Of a stretch of 64,000 bases of DNA, positions 24,721 to 33,863 are shown piece by piece. Source of the stretch: Collimonas rhizosphaerae (GTDB lineage Bacteria > Pseudomonadota > Gammaproteobacteria > Burkholderiales > Burkholderiaceae_D); assembly GCF_038896935.1 (NCBI RefSeq), contig NZ_JBANDC010000002.1:310001-374000 (forward strand), read 5' to 3'. The notes under the pieces were generated by a model. That model worked only from the letters and a program-made list of their open reading frames with translations. It was not told the origin of the DNA and searched no databases. The translations under genes and the position numbers were made by a program. The first letter of the stretch is position 1; every line of letters starts with the position of its first letter.

Positions 24721-27189
24721 TTAACGGACGCTGACTTCGACCCGCCGCGCCTGCGCGTTATCGCCGCTGCCGGTAGTCACTTGCGGTTTTTCCAGCACGA
24801 TGGCGTCTTCAGCCACGCCCGCGATCAGCAGGATCGCTTTCACGCTCTTGGCGCGCTCCTTGGAAATTTCCTCGTTCTTGGCTGGGTCGCCGGTGGTGTC
24901 GTGAAAGCCGCTGACCACGACTTTGGAGCCGGCCTTGGCTTTCGCCGCATCCACCACGGCCGCCAGTTTTTCAGCGGTATCTGCCGGGGCTTCCGCCTTG
25001 CCGGATTCAAAGTAGATAACAGTCGCCGGCGAAGAAGCCGGGACCGCTGCTGTAGCCGCGGCAGCGCCGTTGTCGACGATGACCGCCGTCGCCGGGGCGG
25101 TTACCGGCACAGGCACCAGCACCACCGGCGCGCCTGCCGCCGCCTGCTGCATGCCCGAAGCCGGCAGCAGCGGCACCAGCAGCAAGGCCACGATATTGAT
25201 GATCTTGATCAGGGGATTGACCGCCGGGCCCGCCGTATCTTTGTAAGGATCGCCGACCGTATCGCCGGTCACCGCCGCCTTGTGCGCTTCCGAGCCCTTG
25301 CCGCCATGGTTGCCATCCTCGATGTATTTCTTGGCATTGTCCCAGGCGCCGCCTCCGGTGGTCATCGAAATCGCCACGAACAGGCCGGTGACGATGGTCC
25401 CCATCAGCAGGCCGCCCAAGGCTGCCGGTCCCAGTATCAGGCCGACCAGGATCGGCACCACCACCGGCAGCAGTGACGGGATGATCATTTCCTTGATGGC
25501 CGATGATGTCAGCATGTCGACCGCCTTGTCGTACTCCGGCTTGCCGCTGCCGTCCATGATGCCCTTGATGTCGCGGAACTGGCGCCGCACTTCGATCACT
25601 ACCGCGCCGGCTGCGCGCCCCACCGCTTCCATCGCCATCGCCCCGAACAGGTAGGGAATCAGGCCGCCGATGAACAGGCCGACAATCACCAGCGGATTCG
25701 ACAAGTCGAACACCGTGCTTTTCCCCACCGAGTCGAGCGCATGGGTGTAATCGGCGAACAGCACCAGCGCCGCCAGGCCGGCCGAGCCGATGGCGTAACC
25801 CTTGGTGACCGCCTTGGTGGTGTTGCCGACTGCGTCCAGCGGATCGGTAATCGCCCGCACCGAATCCGGCAAACCCGACATCTCGGCGATGCCGCCGGCG
25901 TTGTCGGTAATCGGGCCATAGGCGTCCAGCGCGACTATGATGCCGGCCATCGACAACATGGCGGTAGCGGCAATCGCAATGCCGTACAGGCCGCCCAGCC
26001 AGTATGAAGCCAGGATGGCGACGCACACCGCCAGCACCGGATACGCAGTCGATTTCATCGAGACTCCAAGACCGGCGATGATGTTGGTGCCGTGGCCGGT
26101 AGTGGAAGCTTGCGCGATGTGCCGCACCGGCTTGAAATCGGTGCCGGTGTAATACTCGGTGATGTACACCATCAGGCCGGTCAGCACGATGCCGATCAGG
26201 GCCGAGCCCATCATCGGCACCCGCATCGGTTCCGGCAAGATCAGCCAGGTCACCACGACAAAGCCGATCAGGCTCAGGATCGCCGCCCACCACAGGCCGG
26301 TATACAAGGCCGACATGATTTTCTTGCCAGGCTTGGCCTTGACCATGGAACAGCCGATGATGGAAGCCAGGATAGACACCCCGCCCAAGGCCAGCGGATA
26401 CAGCACGGCTTGCAGTTCGGCGCCGTGGATCAGCAAGGAACCCAGCAGCATGGTGGCGATCAGCGTCACCACGTAGGTTTCGAACAGGTCGGCCGCCATG
26501 CCGGCGCAGTCGCCGACATTGTCGCCGACGTTATCGGCGATCACCGCGGGATTGCGCGGATCGTCCTCCGGGATGCCGGCTTCCACCTTGCCTACCAGGT
26601 CGGCGCCGACATCGGCCCCTTTGGTAAAGATGCCGCCGCCGAGACGCGCGAAAATCGAAATCAGGGAAGCGCCGAACGCCAGTCCGATCAAAGGCCGGAT
26701 GATGTCATGCAGGGAAAGTCCGGAAGGTCCGGCGAACGCCAGCAGCCACAAGAAGAACAAGGTCACGCCCAGCAGCCCCAGCCCGACCACCAGCATGCCG
26801 GTGATGGCGCCGCCGCGGAAAGCAACATCCAGCGCCGGCCCCATGCCCTTGGTGGCGGCCTGCGCGGTGCGCACATTGGCGCGCACCGAAACATTCATGC
26901 CGATGAAGCCGCAGGCTCCCGACAGCACCGCGCCGATCAGGAAACCGGCCGCGGTCACAAGGCCAAGCCCAGGCAGTATCGCGATAATGATGAACAGCAC
27001 CACGCCGACGATGGCGATGGTGCGGTACTGGCGCGCCAGGTAGGCCGCAGCTCCTTGCTGGATCGCCGCGGCAATTTCCTGCATGCGCGCATTTCCGGGA
27101 TCCTGTTTCAGGATCCAGCTGCGCGAGACCAGCCCATAGACAACGGCAATGATGCCGCAAGCGACGGCAAACCATAGACTTGATGCCAT
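24721..27189 (-). CDS. hppA: K+-independent H+-translocating pyrophosphatase with C-terminal OmpA-like domain
   Basis: Start ATG 27189 follows GGAGGAG. The 822-residue protein has about 680 residues of membrane pyrophosphatase: substrate motif DVGADLVGKVEAGIPEDDPRNP, NVGDNVGDCAGMAADLFETY, and the C-terminal GDTVGDPYKDTAGPAVNPLIK. Lysine in GNTTKAVTKG marks the K+-independent proton-pumping class. After an Ala/Pro/Val linker (about 680-715), residues 720-822 form an OmpA-like domain (VIYFESGKAEAP, NEEISKERAKSVKAIL, ARRVEVSVR). M-PPases have their C-terminus outside the cytoplasm, so this domain would face the peptidoglycan. The enzyme couples PPi hydrolysis to proton export. Monocistronic. Confidence 0.93.
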   Translation of the reverse strand: MASSLWFAVACGIIAVVYGLVSRSWILKQDPGNARMQEIAAAIQQGAAAYLARQYRTIAIVGVVLFIIIAILPGLGLVTAAGFLIGAVLSGACGFIGMNVSVRANVRTAQAATKGMGPALDVAFRGGAITGMLVVGLGLLGVTLFFLWLLAFAGPSGLSLHDIIRPLIGLAFGASLISIFARLGGGIFTKGADVGADLVGKVEAGIPEDDPRNPAVIADNVGDNVGDCAGMAADLFETYVVTLIATMLLGSLLIHGAELQAVLYPLALGGVSILASIIGCSMVKAKPGKKIMSALYTGLWWAAILSLIGFVVVTWLILPEPMRVPMMGSALIGIVLTGLMVYITEYYTGTDFKPVRHIAQASTTGHGTNIIAGLGVSMKSTAYPVLAVCVAILASYWLGGLYGIAIAATAMLSMAGIIVALDAYGPITDNAGGIAEMSGLPDSVRAITDPLDAVGNTTKAVTKGYAIGSAGLAALVLFADYTHALDSVGKSTVFDLSNPLVIVGLFIGGLIPYLFGAMAMEAVGRAAGAVVIEVRRQFRDIKGIMDGSGKPEYDKAVDMLTSSAIKEMIIPSLLPVVVPILVGLILGPAALGGLLMGTIVTGLFVAISMTTGGGAWDNAKKYIEDGNHGGKGSEAHKAAVTGDTVGDPYKDTAGPAVNPLIKIINIVALLLVPLLPASGMQQAAAGAPVVLVPVPVTAPATAVIVDNGAAAATAAVPASSPATVIYFESGKAEAPADTAEKLAAVVDAAKAKAGSKVVVSGFHDTTGDPAKNEEISKERAKSVKAILLIAGVAEDAIVLEKPQVTTGSGDNAQARRVEVSVR

Positions 27190-27417
27190 GTTCACTCCTC
27201 CAGTTTTTTTGTACGGCTTCACGACAAAGTAAGACAACTACACCATTTCACCTGCAACCATGTATCCCAAATAGGTGGACTGCCGGTCAATACTGCGTAA
27301 TGCATTTCTTTTCGCTGCCCTTTTGTTCTTGGAGAGTTAGGCGGGCTGGTTTTCTATTGTGCTGTCGGTTGGTCCTGACGAATGATCCCTGGTGAATTCT
27401 AAATTATTTTGTTGATC

Positions 27418-27449
27418 AAAAGAAAAAGCGGACCGAAGTCCGCTTTTGT
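27418..27449 (-). terminator. Rho-independent terminator of adk
   Basis: On the minus strand AAAAGCGGAC-TTCG-GTCCGCTTTTTCTTTT. The loop is a C(UUCG)G tetraloop, which is very stable, and a T-rich tail follows. Confidence 0.92.
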
Positions 27450-28106
27450 TTATGCTTCCAACGCCGCAAACGCGCTGTCGCGTATTTGTTCAACCGGACC
27501 GACGCCGGCGATCTTGCGGTACTTGGGAGCGCCCGGCAGTCCGGCCTTGGCCCAGTCGCCGTAATAGTTGACCAGCACCTCGGTCTGTTCGTGATACACC
27601 GACAGGCGCTTCTTGACGGTTTCTTCCTTGTCGTCGTCGCGCTGGATCAGGTCCTCGCCGGTGACGTCGTCCTTGCCTTCGACCTTGGGCGGATTGAACT
27701 TGGCATGGTAGGTGCGGCCGGACGACAAATGCACGCGGCGGCCGCTCATGCGTTCGATGATGGCGCTGTCTGGAACGTCGATTTCCAGCACGTAGTCGAT
27801 CTTCACGCCGGCATCCTTCATGGCGTCAGCCTGCGGAATGGTGCGCGGGAAACCGTCGAACAGGTAGCCGTTGGCGCAATCGGGCTGCTTCAGCCGGTCC
27901 TTGACCAGGCCGATGATGATGTCGTCGGAAACCAGGCCGCCTGCATCCATCACCTTCTTCGCTTCGACGCCGAGCGGAGTGCCGGCCTTGACTGCTGCGC
28001 GCAACATGTCGCCCGTGGAAATCTGCGGAATGTTGAATTTCTCTTTAATGAAAGTCGCTTGCGTGCCTTTACCGGCACCAGGCGCTCCTAAAAGGATGAG
28101 GCGCAT
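27450..28106 (-). CDS. adk: Adenylate kinase
   Basis: 218 residues: P-loop LLGAPGAGKGTQATFI, ISTGDMLRAAV, YLFDGFPRTIPQAD and the long-form LID domain (GRRVHLSSGRTYHAKFNPP). It catalyses ATP + AMP to 2 ADP and is essential for nucleotide homeostasis. The LID lacks the four zinc cysteines of Gram-positive enzymes. It lies 226 bases downstream of kdsB; the gap shows no gene. Confidence 0.97.
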   Translation of the reverse strand: MRLILLGAPGAGKGTQATFIKEKFNIPQISTGDMLRAAVKAGTPLGVEAKKVMDAGGLVSDDIIIGLVKDRLKQPDCANGYLFDGFPRTIPQADAMKDAGVKIDYVLEIDVPDSAIIERMSGRRVHLSSGRTYHAKFNPPKVEGKDDVTGEDLIQRDDDKEETVKKRLSVYHEQTEVLVNYYGDWAKAGLPGAPKYRKIAGVGPVEQIRDSAFAALEA

Positions 28107-28332
28107 GTTAAAGTCCTAAGGTGAGTTTGTGAATTGATTGTGGCGACGGCGCGCCCAATGGTTGCTGGGTTTGTTGCGACGTCTCCGATATGCTTTTATT
28201 TGTACCACGCTATCTTTGCATGAAACTTACCATACAATTTTACCAAACAGCCAGTCCGCGGCACTATTTCTGTTGGTTCAACGATAATTTCCCGCCCGCT
28301 GCGTGATGCCTTTGCGCTCTTTTTGCACGCTA

Positions 28333-29109
28333 TCAAGCGTCGAAAAAACGTCTTACCCGCTCCAGGTCTTCCGGCGTATCCACACCCACCGCAGGCGCCG
28401 CCGGCGCAATATGCACCGCAATCGGATAGCCGTGCCACAGCACCCGCAACTGCTCCAGCGCCTCGATCTGTTCCAGCGGCGACACCGCCAGGGTCGGATA
28501 GGTTTGCAAAAAACCATTGCTGTATGCGTACAGGCCGATATGGCGCAGCGGCAGGTAGCCTGCCGGCAAATCCTGGCGCGACTGCGCAAAGCCGTCGCGG
28601 TGCCAGGGAATCGTCGCCCGTGAAAAATACAGCGCGCGTCCAGCCTGGTTCAATACCACCTTGACTACATTCGGATTGAAGGCATCCGCCACCGAGTCGA
28701 TCGCGTGCGCCGCGGTCGCCATCGGCACCTCGCCGGTGATCTGCGCCGCAGTGGCGGCGATCAGCTCCGGCTCGATCATCGGTTCGTCGCCCTGCACGTT
28801 CACCACCACGGCGTCAGCCGCCAGTCCCAGCGCCGCTGCCACTTCGGCAATGCGGTCGGTGCCTGACGGATGGTCGGCGCGCGTCAGGCGCGCGGCGATG
28901 CCATGCCGGGCGCAGACCGCCAGGATTTCGGCATGGTCGGTCGCCACGATGACCTGCGCCGCGCCGGACAGCGCGGCGCGCTCGGCGGTGCGCACGATCA
29001 TCGGCTTGCCGCCGATGTCGGCCAGCGGCTTGTTAGGCAGCCTGGTCGACGCCAGCCGCGCCGGAATGATGACGGTGAAAGGCTTGCTCGAACTCACGAT
29101 AAACGCCAC
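28333..29109 (-). CDS. kdsB: 3-deoxy-manno-octulosonate cytidylyltransferase (CMP-KDO synthetase)
   Basis: 258 residues with VIIPARLASTRLPNKPLADIGGKPMIVRT, the nucleotide-binding start of KdsB, and VVNVQGDEPMIEPELI (metal-binding Asp). It activates KDO with CTP for lipopolysaccharide core assembly. The gene abuts the Trm112-like gene (stop 29110) and sits in the lipid A/LPS operon exbB-exbD-lpxK-trm112-like-kdsB. Confidence 0.96.
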   Translation of the reverse strand: MAFIVSSSKPFTVIIPARLASTRLPNKPLADIGGKPMIVRTAERAALSGAAQVIVATDHAEILAVCARHGIAARLTRADHPSGTDRIAEVAAALGLAADAVVVNVQGDEPMIEPELIAATAAQITGEVPMATAAHAIDSVADAFNPNVVKVVLNQAGRALYFSRATIPWHRDGFAQSRQDLPAGYLPLRHIGLYAYSNGFLQTYPTLAVSPLEQIEALEQLRVLWHGYPIAVHIAPAAPAVGVDTPEDLERVRRFFDA

Positions 29110-29307
29110 CTATGCCGCAGGAGCTACAGCCGGCGCAGCCGGGCTGTTCAGGTCGCGCGCCTGGTCGGCCCACATGATGGGGATGCCGTCGCGCACCGGA
29201 AAAGCCAGCTTGTCGGCGTTGCAAATCAGTTCCTGGGCTTTTTTATCGTAATGCAGCGGACCTTTGCAGATCGGGCAAACCAGGATGTCAAGCAGTCGAA
29301 TGTCCAC
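29110..29307 (-). CDS. Trm112-like (YcaR/DUF343) zinc-ribbon-like protein
   Basis: I start at GTG 29307, where GGAG lies 7 bases upstream and the frame gives VDIRLLDILVCPICKGPLHY, the family beginning. An upstream reading from 29343 adds residues encoded inside lpxK. The 65-residue protein keeps CPIC and one more Cys (LICNADKLAFPVRDGIPIM). In eukaryotes Trm112 partners methyltransferases; the bacterial role is unclear, but the position between lpxK and kdsB is conserved. It overlaps the lpxK end by 20 bases. Confidence 0.9.
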   Translation of the reverse strand: MDIRLLDILVCPICKGPLHYDKKAQELICNADKLAFPVRDGIPIMWADQARDLNSPAAPAVAPAA

Positions 29308-30331
29308 GGAGTTTCTCCAGAATTTGGTGCGACAGCGCAGCATCGATCTGCGCCGTCACGGGAACGACCCAGATGCGCGGATCGTTCCTGATGGTTTCTA
29401 TTTGCCGACATTTTACTGCATCCTTTTCAGTTATCAGGATGATCTCGGCCTGGAGCGCGGCAAACGGGTTGCCGGAAAAGTCATGATGGTCGGGCAAGGC
29501 GAGCGCCTCGAACTTCAGTCCGGCCGCGCTCAGCAGCGAAAAAAACCGCTGCGGATTGCCGATGCCGGCGGCGGCGGCAAGCCGCAAGGCCGGATCCTGC
29601 AGGCTGGCCAGCGGCCTGGTCCGGCTCGGATCGCCAAGCTGCTCGGCCTGCTCGCCCACCAGTTGCATGCGGATGGCGGAAGCCGGCATGGAGGCCGGGA
29701 TGGTTGCCGCATTCACCACGGTAAAGTCGCGGCGGCGGCTTGCCGGTTCGCGCAGCGGCCCGGCCGGCAGCAGCCAGCCGTTGCCGGCGCCGCGCGCATC
29801 GAACAGCACGATTTCGATGTCGCGCTGCAAGCGATAGTGCTGCAGACCGTCGTCCGACAGGATCAGGTTGACTTCAGGATGCGCCTGCAGCAGCGCTTCG
29901 GCGGCCGCTACCCGGTTGCGGCCAACCACCACCGGGCATTGCGCGCGAGCGGCTATCAGCAAAGGCTCGTCGCCCACTTCGGCAGCCAGCGACGCCGAGG
30001 TCACGTGCCGTACTGCGGCCTGGCCGTCGCCGGACCGCGCGGCGTAACCGCGCGAAATCACGCCCGGCACATAACCGGCCTGGCGCAGCGCTTGCACCAG
30101 CCAGATCGTCAACGGCGTCTTGCCGGTGCCGCCGACAAAGATGTTGCCGACCACGATCACCGGCACCGGCAAACGCGTGCTGGCTTGCCAGCCGGCGGCG
30201 TACCAACGGCGCCGCAGCGCCGCCGCCAGGCCGAACAACAGCGACAGCGGCCACAGCAGGCATGCCAGCAAACCGCGCCGCTGCCAGGCGGCGCTCAGGA
30301 CCGATTCCAGCGAAGGCTTATTTGTGCCCAC
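29288..30331 (-). CDS. lpxK: Tetraacyldisaccharide 4'-kinase
   Basis: This is the lipid A biosynthesis kinase that phosphorylates the 4' position of the disaccharide precursor at the inner membrane. The P-loop is VIVVGNIFVGGTGKTPLTIWL, preceded by a hydrophobic N-terminal helix (LLACLLWPLSLLFGLAAALR). Other motifs are VISRGYAARSG, GDEPLLIA, SDDGLQHYRLQRDIEI and ITEKDAVKC. I start at GTG 30331, overlapping the exbD stop; the frame runs on to ATG 30391 inside exbD, which would add 20 residues not expected in the family. That gives 347 residues. Confidence 0.93.
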   Translation of the reverse strand: MGTNKPSLESVLSAAWQRRGLLACLLWPLSLLFGLAAALRRRWYAAGWQASTRLPVPVIVVGNIFVGGTGKTPLTIWLVQALRQAGYVPGVISRGYAARSGDGQAAVRHVTSASLAAEVGDEPLLIAARAQCPVVVGRNRVAAAEALLQAHPEVNLILSDDGLQHYRLQRDIEIVLFDARGAGNGWLLPAGPLREPASRRRDFTVVNAATIPASMPASAIRMQLVGEQAEQLGDPSRTRPLASLQDPALRLAAAAGIGNPQRFFSLLSAAGLKFEALALPDHHDFSGNPFAALQAEIILITEKDAVKCRQIETIRNDPRIWVVPVTAQIDAALSHQILEKLRGHSTA

Positions 30332-30752
30332 TAGTCTGGGCGGCAAACGTGATCTTGTCGAAACCGGCCAGGCGCGCCGCTTCCAGCACATTGATCACGG
30401 TCTGGTGGGTCGCCATGGCGTCGGCGTTGATGATCACCACCGGGTCGCCCTTGGACTTGCCGTCGGCCTGCACCGCGTTCTTCAGGTCGAGCGCCAGCGA
30501 TGCCGCATCCTTCGACGAGACCTGGACATTGTTGACCGCGTACTGCCCTTGCGGATTGACGGCGACGTTGATTTCCTGCGGCTGCACCATCGCCTTGTCG
30601 GCGTCGGCCGTCGGCAAGGTAATCTGCAGCGCGGTGAATTTGCTGTAGCTGGTGGTGACCATCAGGAAAATGACGATCACCAGCAAGACATCGATAAACG
30701 GAATCAGGTTGATTTCAGGGTCGTCGCGGCCCTTGCCTTTGCGGAAGTTCAT
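30318..30752 (-). CDS. exbD: ExbD/TolR-family biopolymer transport protein
   Basis: 144 residues. There is a single N-terminal membrane helix with the essential Asp (INLIPFIDVLLVIVIFLMVT) and a periplasmic domain that ends ...FAAQTSGHK. ExbD with ExbB uses proton motive force to drive outer-membrane processes through TonB-type partners. The start overlaps the exbB stop by four bases. No tonB is in the window. Confidence 0.93.
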   Translation of the reverse strand: MNFRKGKGRDDPEINLIPFIDVLLVIVIFLMVTTSYSKFTALQITLPTADADKAMVQPQEINVAVNPQGQYAVNNVQVSSKDAASLALDLKNAVQADGKSKGDPVVIINADAMATHQTVINVLEAARLAGFDKITFAAQTSGHK

Positions 30753-31354
30753 TTGCGTGCGCCATGAACGGTATCGACAAATTTCACAGCCTGCTGCTCC
30801 ATGTCAACGATGAAACTGTCCACCAGGGCCCGGAAATGGCGATAGAAAATCAGCGCCGGCATGGCGATCGCCAGGCCGAAACCGGTGTTGTACAAAGCCA
30901 CCGAAATGCCGTGGCCCAATTGCGCTGGATCGGCGCCGGCGCCATTGGTTGCGCCAAAAATCTCGATCATGCCGACCACGGTGCCGAACAGGCCCATCAG
31001 CGGCGCCAGCGAGGCAATCGTGCCGAGCGTGGTGAGGAATCGTTCCAGTTCATGCGCGGTAGCCTGGCCGGCTTCCTCGATCGATTCTTTCATCAGGTCG
31101 CGCGGCGCATCGACGTTGCGCAGGCCGGCAGCCAGCACCCGGCCTAGCGGCGAGTTGGTTTCCAGGTTGGTCAGTACTTCGGTATTGATCTTGCCGTTGT
31201 GATAAACCCGTATCACTTCCTGCAGCAGCTGCGGCGGCAGGATGCGCGGCCGGCGCAGGTAAACCAGACGTTCGATAATCAATGCGGTGGCAATGATGGA
31301 GGCAATCAGCAACAGCCAGATCGGCCAGCCCGCAGCTTGAATAATGGCAAACAA
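30749..31354 (-). CDS. exbB: ExbB/TolQ-family proton channel protein
   Basis: 201 residues from a TTG start (AAGGAG with 6-base spacing). There are three membrane helices: one at the N-terminus (WPIWLLLIASIIATALIIERLVYL) and two in the MotA/TolQ domain (IASLAPLMGLFGTVVGMIEIF and GISVALYNTGFGLAIAMPALI). It forms the stator channel with ExbD. It is the first gene of exbB-exbD-lpxK-trm112-like-kdsB. Upstream lies the first copy of the repeat found three times in this region. Confidence 0.94.
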   Translation of the reverse strand: MFAIIQAAGWPIWLLLIASIIATALIIERLVYLRRPRILPPQLLQEVIRVYHNGKINTEVLTNLETNSPLGRVLAAGLRNVDAPRDLMKESIEEAGQATAHELERFLTTLGTIASLAPLMGLFGTVVGMIEIFGATNGAGADPAQLGHGISVALYNTGFGLAIAMPALIFYRHFRALVDSFIVDMEQQAVKFVDTVHGARK

Positions 31355-31520
31355 AAGAAACTCCTTGGTGAAATCGCATTCAATATCGGCAAATGCGGAT
31401 GAGGGGGTTCATCAGCATGGATGCAGAATGTAACTTGTTGAAGGCTTGTGAGCAAGGGCGAGTAGCGTTGCGGAGCGGAAATTTTTTCACTTAATTTCAG
31501 AGTGGCCGGGCAACGCTCCG

Positions 31521-31626
31521 AGTTCCACACATATTATGTGAACAAGACTGTGGACAAGTCCAAAACCGTGCATTGAAGTCCATGATTTCAAAGGACTTTT
31601 TTGTGCTGCATCAAAAACGTGCAGAT
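31521..31626 (+). repeat. Repeat copy A (diverged, about 106 bp)
   Basis: It begins AGTTCCACACATATTATGTG at a sharp border and continues with the TGTGGACAA element and the AAAGGA...TTTTTTGTGCTGCA...AAAACGTGCAG block shared with copies B and C. It ends next to the stop of the LysR gene. It is more diverged than B and C. Confidence 0.8.
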
Positions 31627-31627
31627 T

Positions 31628-32548
31628 TCACCCGTCCACTCTGGCAAAACGGCCAGCCTCCGCCAGAAAATGTTGCACGGCCGGCAGCGTGTCCGCCTGC
31701 CGGCACACCAGCGTTAACGGCGCGCTGAATCCGCCGCCGCTTTCCAGCACACGGCAATACGCCACCTGGTCGGTATGGAAACCGTTCATGGATGCCGGCA
31801 CGACGGAAATGCCGACACCGGCGGCTACCAGGCAGATATTGGTCAGCATGCGGTCGACTTCGACGGCGATGCTGGGCGAGAATCCGGCGCGTACGCAGGC
31901 ATCGATGAAACCGGAATACATGCCTGTAGCGCCCGGATTGCGGACCAGGATGAACTGCTCGTCGCGCAACGACTTCAGGGGAATCACCGGCATGCCTTTT
32001 TTCGGCCGCTTTTGCAAAAGTGCATGTCCGACAGGCAGCACCAGCAGCATTTCCTCGTCAAGCAGGCGGTGGAACGCCAGTCCGGGAGGACGGCTGACCG
32101 GCATGCGCAGGAACCCGAGATCGAGTTTTCCCGAAGCGACCGCGCTCGTCAGTTCGGCCGCATTGCCTTCGCTGAATTTGACGGCGACGCCAGGTTTTGC
32201 CGCGCGGTGCGCCCGCAGGATTTCTGGAATCAGGGGATGCGCTGCAGCCGAACTGGTGAACCCTACCGAAATGATGCCTTCGATCCCGTTTGCCGCACGC
32301 GCCGCGCGCTGCGTGCCTTGGGCGACATTTGCCAGGATCGATTTCGCCTCGTGCAAAAACACCTCGCCGCCGATGCTCAGGTCGACGCCTTTCGGATGCC
32401 GGTGGAACAGCGCAAATCCCAGTTCGTTCTCCAGCATGCGGATCTGCTGGCTGAGCGGAGGTTGCTGCATGCTCAGCCGTTTCGCCGCACGCGTGAAATT
32501 CCTCTCCTCGGCAACAACCACAAAATAACGCAAGTGCCTCAATTCCAT
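31628..32548 (-). CDS. LysR-family transcriptional regulator (BenM/CatM-like)
   Basis: 306 residues from ATG 32548 (GAGGGC upstream); a further in-frame ATG at 32569 is less likely. The N-terminal winged helix reads MELRHLRYFVVVAEERNFTRAAKRL and QQPPLSQQIRMLENELG, followed by an effector domain with FLRMPVSRPPGLAFHRLLDEEM. The MELRHLRYF / QPPLSQQI style is that of the aromatic-catabolism LysR group. It is divergent from the hydrolase gene at 32680 and probably controls it. It lies in the segment between repeat copies A and B. Confidence 0.9.
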   Translation of the reverse strand: MELRHLRYFVVVAEERNFTRAAKRLSMQQPPLSQQIRMLENELGFALFHRHPKGVDLSIGGEVFLHEAKSILANVAQGTQRAARAANGIEGIISVGFTSSAAAHPLIPEILRAHRAAKPGVAVKFSEGNAAELTSAVASGKLDLGFLRMPVSRPPGLAFHRLLDEEMLLVLPVGHALLQKRPKKGMPVIPLKSLRDEQFILVRNPGATGMYSGFIDACVRAGFSPSIAVEVDRMLTNICLVAAGVGISVVPASMNGFHTDQVAYCRVLESGGGFSAPLTLVCRQADTLPAVQHFLAEAGRFARVDG

Positions 32549-32679
32549 GCTGCCCTCAATGTAGTACATCGATACATATAAAGTATGGAGATGCCGTTTT
32601 TATTATATTTTACATTGGCCTACTGCCCTCTTATGATCAGTGGCGTAACCACATCGGCAATTTCAACGGGACTTTTGAC

Positions 32680-33627
32680 ATGGACAACATCAAACGGCGG
32701 ACCTTGTTAGGAATGGGCGCCATGGGAGCATCGGCGCTGGTCGCTCCACGCTATCTTTACGCGGCATCCTCATCCGCGGAACAGCAGGAGATTCCGCTCT
32801 GGTCCAGGCCGCCCGGAGGAAACGGTCCCGAAGGGCCGGAACAGACCAATGCCAAAGGATCGGTCACCAACGTCTCGCGCCCGCGCCTGGTGGTCTATCG
32901 TCCCGAGCGGCCTGACGGCAGCGCGGCACTGGTGATTGCCGGCGGCGGTTATGGGCATATCGAGCGAGGCAGCGAAAGCATCCCGGCAGCCCAATGGCTG
33001 CAATCGATTGGCGTCACCGTATTCGAACTGGTCTATCGCTTGCCCGGCGAAGGCTGGTCAAACATCGCACCGTTCCAGGATGGCCAGCGAGCCATGCGGC
33101 TGATCAAGGCGCTGGCGCCAAAGTACGGACTGGCGGCCAATCGCATCGGTATCCTCGGTTTTTCCGCCGGCGGACATCTGGCGGGAACCACAGCGGCAGA
33201 AACGGATGCCCGGCGTTACGCGGCCATCGACGCCGCGGATCAATTTTCCGCCCGCCCCGATTTCGCCGGCTTGATCTATCCCGTGCTTACTTTCATGCCG
33301 CCCTACGACAACACGCGCTCGCGCCGTGAAATCGTCGGCAAGCATCCGGACCTTGCCGCCAGCGAAGAATTTTCGGTGGAACGGCATGTCGGCAGCGGCA
33401 TGCCGCCAACCTTCCTGGCGCAAGCCGCGGACGATCCGATTGCGCCGATCCAGAACAGCCTGCTGATGTTCAACGCGCTCAAGGCCGCGCAGATCCCGGC
33501 GGAAATGCATGTGTTCCAGGATGGCGGACATGGCTGGGGACTGGGGAAACCAGGCAGCCAGCCGCATGCCTGGCCGCGCCTGTTCGAGTCCTGGCTGGCG
33601 CACAACGGCTGGATAAAAGCAGCCTGA
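32680..33627 (+). CDS. Exported alpha/beta hydrolase (acetyl-esterase-like)
   Basis: 315 residues with a twin-arginine-type leader (NIKRRTLLGMGAMGASALVAP) and then an esterase fold. The oxyanion region is IAGGGYGHIERG and the nucleophile elbow is ILGFSAGGHLAGTTA. The Asp is in QAADDPIAPIQNS and the His in DGGHGWGLGKPG. This set resembles polysaccharide deacetylating esterases (BD-FAE/acetylxylan esterase type). It would act in the periplasm or outside; the substrate is unknown. Divergent from the LysR gene, 131 bases apart. Confidence 0.88.
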   Translation: MDNIKRRTLLGMGAMGASALVAPRYLYAASSSAEQQEIPLWSRPPGGNGPEGPEQTNAKGSVTNVSRPRLVVYRPERPDGSAALVIAGGGYGHIERGSESIPAAQWLQSIGVTVFELVYRLPGEGWSNIAPFQDGQRAMRLIKALAPKYGLAANRIGILGFSAGGHLAGTTAAETDARRYAAIDAADQFSARPDFAGLIYPVLTFMPPYDNTRSRREIVGKHPDLAASEEFSVERHVGSGMPPTFLAQAADDPIAPIQNSLLMFNALKAAQIPAEMHVFQDGGHGWGLGKPGSQPHAWPRLFESWLAHNGWIKAA

Positions 33628-33653
33628 AACAGCGCCCGGCGCTTGCCATCCGA

Positions 33654-33854
33654 AGTTCCACACATATTATGTGAACAAGATTGTGGACAAGTACTTAGTT
33701 CGAAACTTAAGCCGATGATTTGAAAGGATTTTTTCGTGCTGCACGAAAAACGTGCAGGATCTTCGGGCGCCACCTCGGCAAAGTTCTCCACAGATTTTGG
33801 GGATGACTTTGCGCGCAGGTGCACTGGATTCAAAAGATGTCCTTGATTGGAAAC
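33654..33854 (+). repeat. Repeat copy B (201 bp)
   Basis: The first 145 bases differ from copy C at two positions; the last 56 differ at about 11. It contains the near-palindrome CACATATTATGTG, TGTGGACAA (33682-33690) and TTCTCCACA, which resemble DnaA boxes. It lies between the hydrolase stop and the TPR gene stop. Confidence 0.92.
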
Positions 33855-33863
33855 CTCTTTTTG

